Below, one piece after another: positions 36,571 to 45,236 of a stretch of DNA of 64,000 nucleotides. The DNA comes from Planctobacterium sp965279005 (GTDB lineage: Bacteria; Pseudomonadota; Gammaproteobacteria; Enterobacterales; Alteromonadaceae): positions 372,001 through 436,000 of the forward strand of contig CBDIHK010000029.1 in NCBI GenBank assembly GCA_965279005.1, given 5' to 3'. Below the pieces are notes generated by a model, which saw nothing but the letters and a program-made list of their open reading frames with translations, was not told where the DNA came from and did not search any database. Every line of letters begins with the position of its first letter. Positions within the stretch are counted from its first letter, which is position 1. The translations under genes and the position numbers were made by a program.

Positions 36571-37455
36571 TTAATAGATGCAGCGAGCCAATCGGATAAA
36601 ATCTCCTAAATAGCTAATCTGCTGCTCCCCTTTACGCACGCCTAAGTGTATTTGCTTGTGGATACCTTCTGCGCCAAATCTCAGACTCCTGATCTGTGAG
36701 GTTTGTGCATACTGTTCCACCAACCAACCTGGTAATGCACAAATGCCACGGCCTGCCGCCACCATTTGCATCATAATTTCCGTAGTTTCGATAATTTTGT
36801 GTTTTTTCACGCTGCACTTTGCTGGGGTGAGGAACTGGCTAAAGATATCCAGACGTTCTGGCTCCACGGGGTAGGTAAACAACGTTTCTTTGCGAAGATC
36901 CTCTGGTTTTACTGAAGACTGCCCCGCCAAAGGGTGGCTAGCTGAAACTACCAGTTTGTGTTCATAGCCAAATACCGGGATAAACTCCACTTTTGGCGTA
37001 AATAAAGGGTCTGGTGTAACCAGGACGTCTATCTCGTAGCTATGCAGTGCTCCCAAGCCGCCAAACTGAAACTCTTGTCTAATGTCAATATCGACTTTTG
37101 GCCACTGTTTCAGGAACGGATCTATAACTTTTAGCAGCCATTGGTAGCAAGGGTGGCATTCCATTCCAATTCTAAGCGATCCCATCTCGCCTTTGGCAAT
37201 CTGCCGCAATAGCAGTTCCGTATGTTCAAACTGCGGCAATATTCTATTGGCTAAGGACAATACGCGCTCACCTGCCGCATTAAGACGCAAGGTGCGCCCC
37301 TCTTTTTGCCACATGCTAGTTCCAACCTTGCCTTCTAGTTTCCTGATACTGTGGCTTAACGCAGACTGGGATAAATTTAGTGATTCTGCCGCTTGGGTTA
37401 GCGTGCCATATTCTTTGACCGCAGCAAGTACTTCAAGATGAAACCGCTCTAACAT
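36571..37455 (-). CDS. metR: LysR-type regulator MetR
   Basis: I take ATG 37455 (MLERFHLEVL) with GGAG 8 bp ahead; the frame extends eight more codons. LysR helix-turn-helix (GTLTQAAESLNLSQSALSHSIRKLE) and an effector domain that follows MetR closely (GMECHPCYQWL, VDIDIRQEF, TYPVEPERLDIF, QMVAAGRGICALPGWLVEQ). MetR activates metE with homocysteine as co-effector. It is divergent from metE with a perfect MetR box between them. Confidence 0.93.
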   Translation of the reverse strand: MLERFHLEVLAAVKEYGTLTQAAESLNLSQSALSHSIRKLEGKVGTSMWQKEGRTLRLNAAGERVLSLANRILPQFEHTELLLRQIAKGEMGSLRIGMECHPCYQWLLKVIDPFLKQWPKVDIDIRQEFQFGGLGALHSYEIDVLVTPDPLFTPKVEFIPVFGYEHKLVVSASHPLAGQSSVKPEDLRKETLFTYPVEPERLDIFSQFLTPAKCSVKKHKIIETTEIMMQMVAAGRGICALPGWLVEQYAQTSQIRSLRFGAEGIHKQIHLGVRKGEQQISYLGDFIRLARCIY

Positions 37456-37487
37456 GTGTTTGCTCCGTAGCCTCAGCATTCAACCCA

Positions 37488-37500
37488 TGAACAATATTCA
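37488..37500. promoter_or_regulatory. MetR binding site
   Basis: TGAACAATATTCA, a perfect match to the MetR consensus TGAA-N5-TTCA. It lies 33 bp from the metR start and 93 bp from metE. Confidence 0.85.
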
Positions 37501-37592
37501 TGATTTTATGCAAAAATATCATTATTTTCATCAATAAAGCCTAGTTATTATCCATTTAGACATCTAAACATCTAAAAAGTTAGGAAACGACA

Positions 37593-39881
37593 ATGACTAA
37601 AATACATAACCTAGGCTTTCCACGCATTGGTGCGAAAAGAGAACTGAAGTTTGCGCTGGAAAAATTCTGGCAAGGTGAAACTCAAGGCGATGCTTTAGAG
37701 CAGGCATCGCTAACGCTATTTCAAGAAAACCTTAGGCTGCAGGCGAACCTTGATTTACAACCCGTTGCTGACTTCTCGCTCTATGACCATGTATTGGATC
37801 ACATAGTCATGTTCGGTAATATCCCGTCTCGTTTTGTTGTCCAGGATGACACACCACTGCAACAGTATTTTCGCATAGCGCGGGGGCGTGCACCGGGTGA
37901 CGCGGCGCATTCTCAAGCTGCCGCCGGCGAAATGACCAAATGGTTTGATACCAACTACCACTATATTGTGCCTGAATTCAGCCACAATACCCCATTTTCA
38001 CTCAACGATAAGCCGCTCATTAAACAAATCCACCAGGCTCGGGCACACGGTTATGATGTTAAACCTGTACTAATTGGTCCTATTACGTATTTACTACTTG
38101 GCAAGGGAAAGGACGGAATTGAACCACTGTCCTTGTTGGATAAACTGTTACCCCTATACGAGCAATTGCTCGAGAACATAGCCCGCTGCGGTGTCGAATG
38201 GGTGCAAATTGATGAACCGTCATTAGTTACGGAACTGTCGCCAGTGTGGCAGCAAGCCTACCACGAGGCTTACCAATACCTAGCTAAAAGCCGAGTCAAA
38301 ATTCTAATGGCTACCTACTTTGGTACACTGCGGGACAACCTCAGGCTGGCAGCACAGTTACCCGTGGCAGGACTACATGTAGACGCTGTCCGCGGCAGAA
38401 ATGAAGTTGACGCAGTATTAGCCAATTTTCCCGCAGGAAAAGTGCTATCACTTGGGGTTATCGATGGCCGCAACATCTGGAAAACCGACTTATCCGCCAC
38501 ACTGGACTGGTTGGAGCCTATCGCAAAGACATTGCAGCAACGGCTCTGGATTGCCCCGAGTTGTTCACTATTACATGTGCCGGTTGACTTGGACAAGGAA
38601 GCTAAACTCGACCCCGAAATAAAATCCTGGCTGGCGTTTGCCAAACAAAAACTGATTGAGTTACAAGTCTTGGGTGAAGCCCTCAAGCATGGGCGCGAAG
38701 CCGTTGCCCAAGAGTTAGCCGATAACGCTGTTGCACTGGGAACCCGTCGCCAATCAAAGAGGGTAAATAACCAGGCGGTGAAAGAAGCGGTGGCCTCAGT
38801 AACAGAGCAAGATTTCCAACGTACATCTGAGTTTGAAGACCGCATTCAGGTGCAGAAAAAATCTCTAAACCTCCCCCTTTATCCAACTACAACCATAGGT
38901 TCATTTCCCCAAACTCAAGCAATTCGAACACTGCGCCGTGATTTTAGGCAAGGCAAAATTGCTCAAAGCGAATATGAGCATACCATCAAGGGCATTATTG
39001 CAGATTGCGTAAAACAACAGGAGGCGTTGGGGTTGGACGTGCTTGTGCATGGAGAATCTGAACGCAATGATATGGTGGAGTACTTTGGAGAACAGCTAGA
39101 AGGCGTCACCTTCAGTAAATTTGGGTGGGTGCAGTCTTATGGCTCGCGCTGTGTCAAACCACCGATTATTTTTGGTGACGTATATCGACCCAAGGCCATG
39201 ACTGTTGATTGGATAAGCTATGCCCAATCCTGCACCGACAAACCGTTAAAAGGTATGCTTACCGGCCCCGTCACTATTTTAAACTGGTCTTTTGTGCGCG
39301 ATGACCAACCTCGCTCAGAAACATGCCTACAGATTGCTTTGGCCATGCGTGAGGAAGTGCTGGATTTGCAAAATGCCGGTATCAAGCTGATCCAAATTGA
39401 TGAGGCGGCGCTACGCGAGGGGTTACCCCCGCGCCAATCAGAATGGGCAGAGTATTTGAAATGGTCGGTGGATTCGTTTCGTTTGTGTGCAAACGGTGTC
39501 GAGGATTCAACCCAGATCCACACCCATATGTGTTATTCGGAATTTAACGACATTATAGGATCCATTGCGCGGCTAGATGCTGACGTAATTAGTATTGAAA
39601 CCTCACGTTCCGATATGGAATTGTTAGATGCCTTTAACGATTTCAACTATCCCAATCAAATCGGCCCCGGCGTTTACGATATCCATTCACCCAATGTACC
39701 AAAAATAGAAAGCATGCTGTACTTACTGGAGACCGCTGCATGCAAGTTACCACAACAGAACCTTTGGGTTAATCCTGACTGTGGTTTAAAAACCCGTCAA
39801 TGGGAAGAAGTGATCCCCGCGCTTAGTAATATGGTTGCTGCTGCTAAACAGCTGCGTCACAAAAATGCCACTGCCGCTTGA
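37593..39881 (+). CDS. metE: cobalamin-independent methionine synthase MetE
   Basis: A 762-residue MetE of normal length. Start LGFPRIGAKRELKFALE, the C-terminal catalytic barrel with PTTTIGSFPQT, GESERNDMVEYFGEQL, zinc ligands in HTHMCYSEF (His, Cys) and NPDCGLKTR (Cys). It transfers a methyl group from methyl-tetrahydrofolate polyglutamate to homocysteine without vitamin B12. TAGGAAACG precedes the ATG. Control by the divergent MetR is certain from layout and site. Confidence 0.98.
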   Translation: MTKIHNLGFPRIGAKRELKFALEKFWQGETQGDALEQASLTLFQENLRLQANLDLQPVADFSLYDHVLDHIVMFGNIPSRFVVQDDTPLQQYFRIARGRAPGDAAHSQAAAGEMTKWFDTNYHYIVPEFSHNTPFSLNDKPLIKQIHQARAHGYDVKPVLIGPITYLLLGKGKDGIEPLSLLDKLLPLYEQLLENIARCGVEWVQIDEPSLVTELSPVWQQAYHEAYQYLAKSRVKILMATYFGTLRDNLRLAAQLPVAGLHVDAVRGRNEVDAVLANFPAGKVLSLGVIDGRNIWKTDLSATLDWLEPIAKTLQQRLWIAPSCSLLHVPVDLDKEAKLDPEIKSWLAFAKQKLIELQVLGEALKHGREAVAQELADNAVALGTRRQSKRVNNQAVKEAVASVTEQDFQRTSEFEDRIQVQKKSLNLPLYPTTTIGSFPQTQAIRTLRRDFRQGKIAQSEYEHTIKGIIADCVKQQEALGLDVLVHGESERNDMVEYFGEQLEGVTFSKFGWVQSYGSRCVKPPIIFGDVYRPKAMTVDWISYAQSCTDKPLKGMLTGPVTILNWSFVRDDQPRSETCLQIALAMREEVLDLQNAGIKLIQIDEAALREGLPPRQSEWAEYLKWSVDSFRLCANGVEDSTQIHTHMCYSEFNDIIGSIARLDADVISIETSRSDMELLDAFNDFNYPNQIGPGVYDIHSPNVPKIESMLYLLETAACKLPQQNLWVNPDCGLKTRQWEEVIPALSNMVAAAKQLRHKNATAA

Positions 39882-39898
39882 GTTTTTAGCAAACTAAA

Positions 39899-39928
39899 AG
39901 GCCAAACAAGCTTTCCTTGTATTGGCCT
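39899..39928 (+). terminator. hairpin after metE
   Basis: AGGCCAAACAAG, loop CTTTC, CTTGTATTGGCCT: a 12-bp stem with one bulged T, 18 bp past the metE stop. The following tract is CATATATAT rather than a T run, so termination may be partial. Confidence 0.55.
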
Positions 39929-40695
39929 CATATATATCACACTGGCGGCTAATAGCCGTGAAAGTAACCGTGCCGGCATTTAGGGAGTTTCAACTGCAAC
40001 TAGGCGCTGATACTGGAAAAGTCCGTCTTAGAATTCCACCAATGGCTATCTGATGGGCAACAATTGCTGCTCACAACATTAGCCTCTACCACCAACCAAA
40101 TAATTAAAGCGAAGTTGCAATCACCTTGAATATCACGGAGCAATAATTCAACGCTGAGAACTTCACTATCTGAGTCAGACCCAGATAAGATCCTGGTTAT
40201 GCAAAATAATTGATTCGCTTTTGCCAGGCCAAACGCAGCGCACTTAACGATGGCTGCAGCCCCGACAACTGTAACTGCCCCCTACTTTGTATTATGTATT
40301 GGTTCAACCTTAAAGTGTGCTCGTCAATTTTTTAATCTTAAAGACGTGTTAACTTGGAACTCTTAAACCGCTTCAACTTCAACACCGACAAATATTAAAC
40401 ACGCGAGCGTTTAACTTACCAAAGATACAGACTGAAGGCATGCCATTGCGCCTTTGCAAGCGCCTATAAATTGAACTATATAACTCATATTATCTGATTA
40501 ATTTAAATTTTAATTAATCAAAGGTCGGGTATATATAAAGTGTTTATCTCTGAGCTTCTACCAATTCTAATTATCAAGTGAAAAATAGTTAATGCGAACA
40601 AGAAGCGGGACATTACTAAATACGCCAATTAAACGTGCTGGTGCGTTCAAAACACCTGGCTCCAAAAAAGAAGAAGGGATGATGGTAACGAACCC
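39929..40695. other. long intergenic region after metE
   Basis: About 770 bp without a clear gene, turning strongly AT-rich at 40470-40590. A near-palindrome (GATTAATT, 7 bp, AATTAATC; about 40494-40518) and TATATATAAAG (about 40531) mark a probable promoter for the following orphan gene. An ATG at 40592 opens a 46-codon frame that could be the true start of that gene if one C is missing in the run CCC near 40694. Confidence 0.5.
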
Positions 40696-42030
40696 ATGCT
40701 GGATAGTTTCCAGCAAACACATGGTGATATAGCGCGCGATGCACAAAACGCCCGGCGAGAAACCCAAGGTGCACAGTTGCAAGACCAAAGCAGGGTAAGG
40801 TCACAAACTCTCGATAGTATTAGCAGCGAGCAAAGTGACGAGCCTGGATTTATGCAGAACCATGCGCAAATTGCGGTTGCTTTACAAGGATACCGAAACC
40901 AACAACAACAAGAGGCAGAGGCAGACAACCTGCGGGGCAATAATGGCTACTTTTCTAGGGCACAGGCGCTGGATTCTGGCCACCAAATATACATGCACAA
41001 AGGCGATAACAGGGGTTTTACTGTTGCAGGAGGAAGGGATCGGGAAGTTGCCAAAGACATGCGCAGCGACGAACCAGTATCTACTTTCCAAGCACTGAAA
41101 AAGGAGGAATTCCAACGCGGGCATGATGCTATAGCCAAATTCGCAAGCCTTTCCCATCAAGAACGAGAAGCACAGCTAGGCGAGTTACACAACTTAGTCG
41201 AAAGCCAGAAACAGAACCTACGTGACACGTACGCCAATGATGGTCTTGGAGATCGGATGATTGACCAATCTTCCCGCCGGGCTGCTGAAATGGTGCAAGC
41301 CGAGGCGTCCGACGATTATAGAATGAGCTTTAAGTATAATATGGAGGCAGTGCTAGAAACACATGCTGTTGACTCAGATGATCCGGAACGCATACCGGTG
41401 AAAGGCACAGGCTTTGATGAAGTGGACGCAACCTCATTGGCATTCAACAGGATGAAGGGCAGGCAGGTTGCAATAAATACCGCATTGAGCAACAGTAGCC
41501 AAGACGAATCTTTGAGGGATCACCTAAATGCCGCCCAAAGCCTGTTGACACAATCAAGCAGTTTGGAGCGGGTGTTTACCGGTGGCGTTGCTGGCTCCCA
41601 TAACAATAGTGAAAAGGCATTCACCTCCCACCCTACAGATAGCGAAAACAGGGTCTCGGTAGGGGATGGCGCCAGCGGCTATTCACATAGGGCTCGAGGT
41701 GAATATGTGCAAAACATTGAGGACAGGGCAAACCAAGAAAATCCCAATATGTCTTTGGCCATGCGCCAGGCGGTTCGATTGGATGCGGGTCACACCGCCA
41801 CTCAAAATTCCAGCTCAAGCCCTTCCACTGACCATACAAACACCAAAATACTCAATAATGCTAATTCGGGAAGCGATCACAAACGCGCAGCCATCATGAC
41901 ATCCCGGCAAGCATCAAAAAACTCACAAATCAATTTACAGCGGCAAATTGATAGCATGAACAATCCAGAACGCCCAGTAACACGCCAGCGAGCGCCTTCC
42001 GAGACACGTTTTACGATACCGTCACGCTAA
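40696..42030 (+). CDS. orphan disordered, charged protein (444 aa)
   Basis: A 444-residue hydrophilic protein with no signal peptide or membrane helix and very high Gln, Ser, Asn, Asp and Arg content. Long stretches look disordered; a helical middle (EEFQRGHDAIAKFASLSHQEREAQLGEL in outline; MAEMVQAEAS-like) is the only folded-looking part. The C-terminus is basic (RQRAPSETRFTIPSR). No family recognised. Composition recalls secreted effectors or phage/conjugative scaffold proteins. The ATG used has only a poor GGGATGATGG upstream; an earlier frame from 40592 (MRTRSGTLLNTPIKRAG) has similar composition and would join by one base. Confidence 0.6.
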   Translation: MLDSFQQTHGDIARDAQNARRETQGAQLQDQSRVRSQTLDSISSEQSDEPGFMQNHAQIAVALQGYRNQQQQEAEADNLRGNNGYFSRAQALDSGHQIYMHKGDNRGFTVAGGRDREVAKDMRSDEPVSTFQALKKEEFQRGHDAIAKFASLSHQEREAQLGELHNLVESQKQNLRDTYANDGLGDRMIDQSSRRAAEMVQAEASDDYRMSFKYNMEAVLETHAVDSDDPERIPVKGTGFDEVDATSLAFNRMKGRQVAINTALSNSSQDESLRDHLNAAQSLLTQSSSLERVFTGGVAGSHNNSEKAFTSHPTDSENRVSVGDGASGYSHRARGEYVQNIEDRANQENPNMSLAMRQAVRLDAGHTATQNSSSSPSTDHTNTKILNNANSGSDHKRAAIMTSRQASKNSQINLQRQIDSMNNPERPVTRQRAPSETRFTIPSR

Positions 42031-42057
42031 ATCTAAGTTGACAATGCAACGAGTTGT

Positions 42058-43222
42058 CTAGCACTGCCACTGCTCGCATACTGGTTTGCGCCGCAAATCT
42101 TCTAGCACCTGTGTACTTACCCAGAATATGTCCACATCGTCATAATTACCGGGAATCGTATTCCTGGTAAAAAAGAAATACTTGCCATCGGGCGTGACAT
42201 AGGCACCGCCCTCAGAAGCCTTAGTATTGATTTGTGATCCCAAATTAACGGCATCCCCCCAAGAGCCATCAGTTTGCGCAAAACTAATGTACAATTCCTT
42301 ATCACCATAGCCGTCTTGCCGTTGGCTATCCCAGATAAATACCGATTCTGCCGAGCAGTTACTCTACTCAGTGGGAATTTAAAAGGGTTTAGGCAAGGCG
42401 AATGTTTACAGGTCTAGTGGGTCTAAATCAAGAACATTCAACACAGCATAAACCCTTTTAAAACCCATCGAAGACACGCCTCAGGAACATGATTTCTTTG
42501 TTGCACGAAATTTATAATACCACCAGTATTACCTCATTCGTGCGCCTTGAACTCATGCCCCTGAGGCTGTGCTGAGCGAGTAACTGCTCGGCAGAATCGG
42601 TATCAGCTTCGTCCGGGGCTATAAAGGGATGCGCCGTGTATTTTCCCGTGTTGATCTGCTCGCCAAATTCTTGGGGTGTTTCCCGTTTACCATCTACAAG
42701 GCGCGAATAACGCAGCACGCCATCCCCTTCTGGCAGACCTATTTCGTCAAACACGTAGGTTCCTGCCAATGAGGCTGACAGGCGCATAATCTCCAAGTCC
42801 TCAAAAGCTGCGCCTAGGCTTTTGACTTCGGACCAGCTATCTCCGATGCGCTCCATGTATTTTTCACCTAAATGCATGACCTTGCCATCCGGTGAGATGA
42901 TGGGACGGCCAATCCTTTGCATCAGGCGTTCTTCGTACCAGCGCTTGTCCGGCTTTTGTCTAAACACAACCAGGGAAACTCCGGTATCCTTGTCGTATCT
43001 ATTGAGATAGAACTCCGTCATATTTGGCGCAAAGAATGGGCCAGTTTCCCAACCGTCGGTTGAAACAATGCCCGGGGCAAATACCTTTGGTGTCGCACCG
43101 GGTGGCGTTTGTCCTAGATAGGATCCTTCTGGTGCGGCCAATGCTTGCTTACTGAAACCGAGGCTGCCCATGGCCAGCGTGCACGAAACGAAACCAATCA
43201 ACAAATGAACTCTAGCCATCAT
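42058..43222 (-). pseudogene. PD40 propeller protein gene split by a small palindromic element
   Basis: The 5' part (43222-42604) has a signal peptide and matches the intact neighbour at 43219-44160 along its length (LGQTPPGATPKVFAPGIVST; GRPIISPDGKVMHLGE; HPFIAPDE). After residue 206 it enters the inserted DNA and ends at 42512. The 3' part (42338-42058) resumes with VFIWDSQRQDGYG, SFAQTDGSWGDAVNLG and TPDGKYFFFTRN. Removing 262 or 265 bp of insert gives an open frame of 301 or 300 codons colinear with the paralog. The start overlaps the previous stop by 4 bp (ATGA), so the gene was part of the esterase operon. Confidence 0.88.
42339..42603. mobile_element. 265-bp MITE-like element with 26-bp terminal inverted repeats
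   Basis: Perfect 26-bp terminal inverted repeats (42339-42364 and 42578-42603; arm starts ATACCGATTCTGCCGAG). Between them lie two large hairpins: one with a perfect 14-bp stem (TTTAAAAGGGTTTA at 42378-42391 with 42449-42462) and an inner GAATGTT/AACATTC stem; another with GCCTCAGG/CCTGAGGC (42478-42485, 42560-42567), an inner GCACGAA/TTCGTGC stem and an AATAC-CACCA-GTATT tip. The whole can fold into a cruciform. No coding capacity: a non-autonomous element that would need a transposase in trans. No clear target duplication is seen. Confidence 0.85.
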
Positions 43223-44160
43223 CGCCCTACACTCTCCCGCGCTTGGCCATTTGCCTTTGGCCTTAAGTCTTCTATCACCTGCGCACTTACCCAGAAGATA
43301 TCTACATTGGGTATGGTTTCTACTTCGCCATTTTCATGTGTCCAGTCAAATGAGCCGACGTTGCGGCCAAAAAATAGATACTTTCCATCAGGTGTAACCC
43401 TGGCGCCTCCCTCTGACGCTGCGGTGTTAATTTCATCCCCCATTTTTATCGCTTCACCCCAAGATCCATCTGGTTGGCGGAAACTGACAAACAAGTCGGC
43501 ATTGCGCACTTCACTACCCCGTTGGCCGTCCCATATAAGGTAGGATTCATCGGGTGCGATAAAGGGGTGGGCATTCCATTGCCCAGTATTGATTTGTTTT
43601 GGGAACGGCCTTGGTTGTTCGCGCTTTCCGTCGATTAACTGGGAATAGCGCAGCACGCTATTGCTATCCTGGCTGGCTTCATCAAAAACGTAGGTTCCCC
43701 TAGCCGAGACAGTAAGACGCATTATCGGTAGTGAATCGTAGGGCTCACCTAACTTCTTTATATCGGACCAACCTCTGGCGGTACGCTCTTTATAGCGGCG
43801 TCCCAAATGCATGGTCATGCCATCAGGTGAAATAAAGGGCTGGCCAACCCTGGGCGAAATGACCGTCCTATGCCAACTGCCTTTTTGGTTTTCAAATAAT
43901 ACAAATTGCTGCTGCAGTTTGTTTTTTGCAATCCCTACTTCCCTGATGTAATAAAATTCATTCATATCAGGGGAAAAAACACCGCTGACTTCCCAAGCAT
44001 CAGTGGAAATAATGCCTGGGGCGAATACTTCCGGCTCTAATCCCGGTGGTTCTTGACCCAAGTACGGGCCTTTAAGCAAAGGCAGTTTGTCCTCAGCATA
44101 ACTATTACCCAGCATCACCAATGACAGCAGCATGGAAACTAGAGAGGTTCTACCCATCAT
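43219..44160 (-). CDS. secreted PD40 propeller protein
   Basis: I take ATG 44160 (tandem ATG, GGAG 8 bp ahead), giving 313 residues with signal peptide (MLLSLVMLGNSYAED). Blades: YLGQEPPGLEPEVFAPGIIST, FSPDMNEFYYIRE, FISPDGMTMHLGRRY, FIAPDESYLIWDGQR, VTPDGKYLFFGRN. These are the SPDG-type WD40-like repeats found in periplasmic propellers. The start overlaps the esterase stop (TAATG). It is the intact paralog of the split gene that follows. Confidence 0.87.
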   Translation of the reverse strand: MMGRTSLVSMLLSLVMLGNSYAEDKLPLLKGPYLGQEPPGLEPEVFAPGIISTDAWEVSGVFSPDMNEFYYIREVGIAKNKLQQQFVLFENQKGSWHRTVISPRVGQPFISPDGMTMHLGRRYKERTARGWSDIKKLGEPYDSLPIMRLTVSARGTYVFDEASQDSNSVLRYSQLIDGKREQPRPFPKQINTGQWNAHPFIAPDESYLIWDGQRGSEVRNADLFVSFRQPDGSWGEAIKMGDEINTAASEGGARVTPDGKYLFFGRNVGSFDWTHENGEVETIPNVDIFWVSAQVIEDLRPKANGQARESVGR

Positions 44161-45032
44161 TACTGCTCCTCCGTAGCCTTTAGCCCAGATAACCAATGCA
44201 CACTTTGCACGCCGGTTCCTGGGAAAGCAGTACTGTGGGTACCAGCAATGACCTTATGGGTTAAGGCTGTGCTTTTATCCGCCCTATCCTTAAGCGACTG
44301 GATAAACAGTTCGACATTACTGCCTAGCTCGTCTTCTAGGGTGCCATACGAAATAAATACATTAGCGTTTAAACTATTTTTGTTAGTGCTCGCGAGGGAT
44401 TGTATTTTTTCAAGGTGCCTGCCCCGCAGCGATGGGCTGCCAAGGATGTAGTTGTTAAAGGTATCGGGCTGGGAAAGCAAAATATAGGCACCGAACATGC
44501 CGCCTAATGAATAGCCAAAATAGGTACGCTGCCCGGGCAGTGTCCGATAATTTGTCTCAACATAGTTGATAACGCTATCTCGGATGAACCCCAGATGCAG
44601 GTCCGCTTCTCCGAGTTGGTACTTAGCCTGGACTTCGGGATTAGTGGATTGCACAAATGTATAGTCCCGCGCGCGGCTAATGTCTTGGCCTTCTTCTTGT
44701 ACAAACTTTTCATCCATGTCTTTTTGCCAGGAAATGCCCACTAGTATGGATTCATCCAAGATATAAGCCGTAGTAGCTGACAGGATCTCAATGTGCCAAA
44801 CCGCGTCGGTGAAATAGATAACTGGATATTTTGCATCGCTGTTTTGTAAATAGGCATCCGGTAGTTTTATATACAACTCATACTGCCGGTTGTTTTGCTG
44901 ATCTTTTATCGGGATTACCTCGGTTCCCGGCATAGCATATAAGGCGCGTCCAACAGTGGAGGTTTGCTCTTTTGCCCCAGCTCCGAAGGCTTGGAATAGG
45001 GAGAGAAAAAGGAAAATATGGTATTTTTTCAT
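44160..45032 (-). CDS. secreted esterase (esterase D / PF00756 family)
   Basis: I take ATG 45032 (MKKYHIFLFLSLFQAFGAGA), which gives a signal peptide; an upstream start adds 12 residues. Alpha/beta hydrolase of the esterase D type: YELYIKLPDAYLQ, KYPVIYFTDA, nucleophile elbow GYSLGGMFG, and a late His in GTHSTAFPG. Members cleave esters or peptidyl-siderophore lactones; the substrate here is unknown. First gene of an operon with two PD40 proteins, divergent from the CadC-like propeller regulator. Confidence 0.87.
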   Translation of the reverse strand: MKKYHIFLFLSLFQAFGAGAKEQTSTVGRALYAMPGTEVIPIKDQQNNRQYELYIKLPDAYLQNSDAKYPVIYFTDAVWHIEILSATTAYILDESILVGISWQKDMDEKFVQEEGQDISRARDYTFVQSTNPEVQAKYQLGEADLHLGFIRDSVINYVETNYRTLPGQRTYFGYSLGGMFGAYILLSQPDTFNNYILGSPSLRGRHLEKIQSLASTNKNSLNANVFISYGTLEDELGSNVELFIQSLKDRADKSTALTHKVIAGTHSTAFPGTGVQSVHWLSGLKATEEQ

Positions 45033-45236
45033 GGTAGTTTCCGGTTGTATCTTCTTTCCCCAACACACTACAGGGATTGGGGCAAAACACCTGAAACCAT
45101 AATGAAATTTCCCTGACTTCTTGCTGACGTCGCAATTTTTCTACCGTTGAACGGAGCACATATGCCCAACAACAAAGGTTGTGTTAGGATGAGTAACCAC
45201 TCCATTCATTAACTGCTTTTTCAGGGATTTGAAGCC

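Noticed and set aside
42339..42603. TA target-site duplication around the palindromic element
   Set aside because: TA occurs at both ends, but excision leaving one TA does not restore the reading frame, while removal of 262 or 265 bp does.
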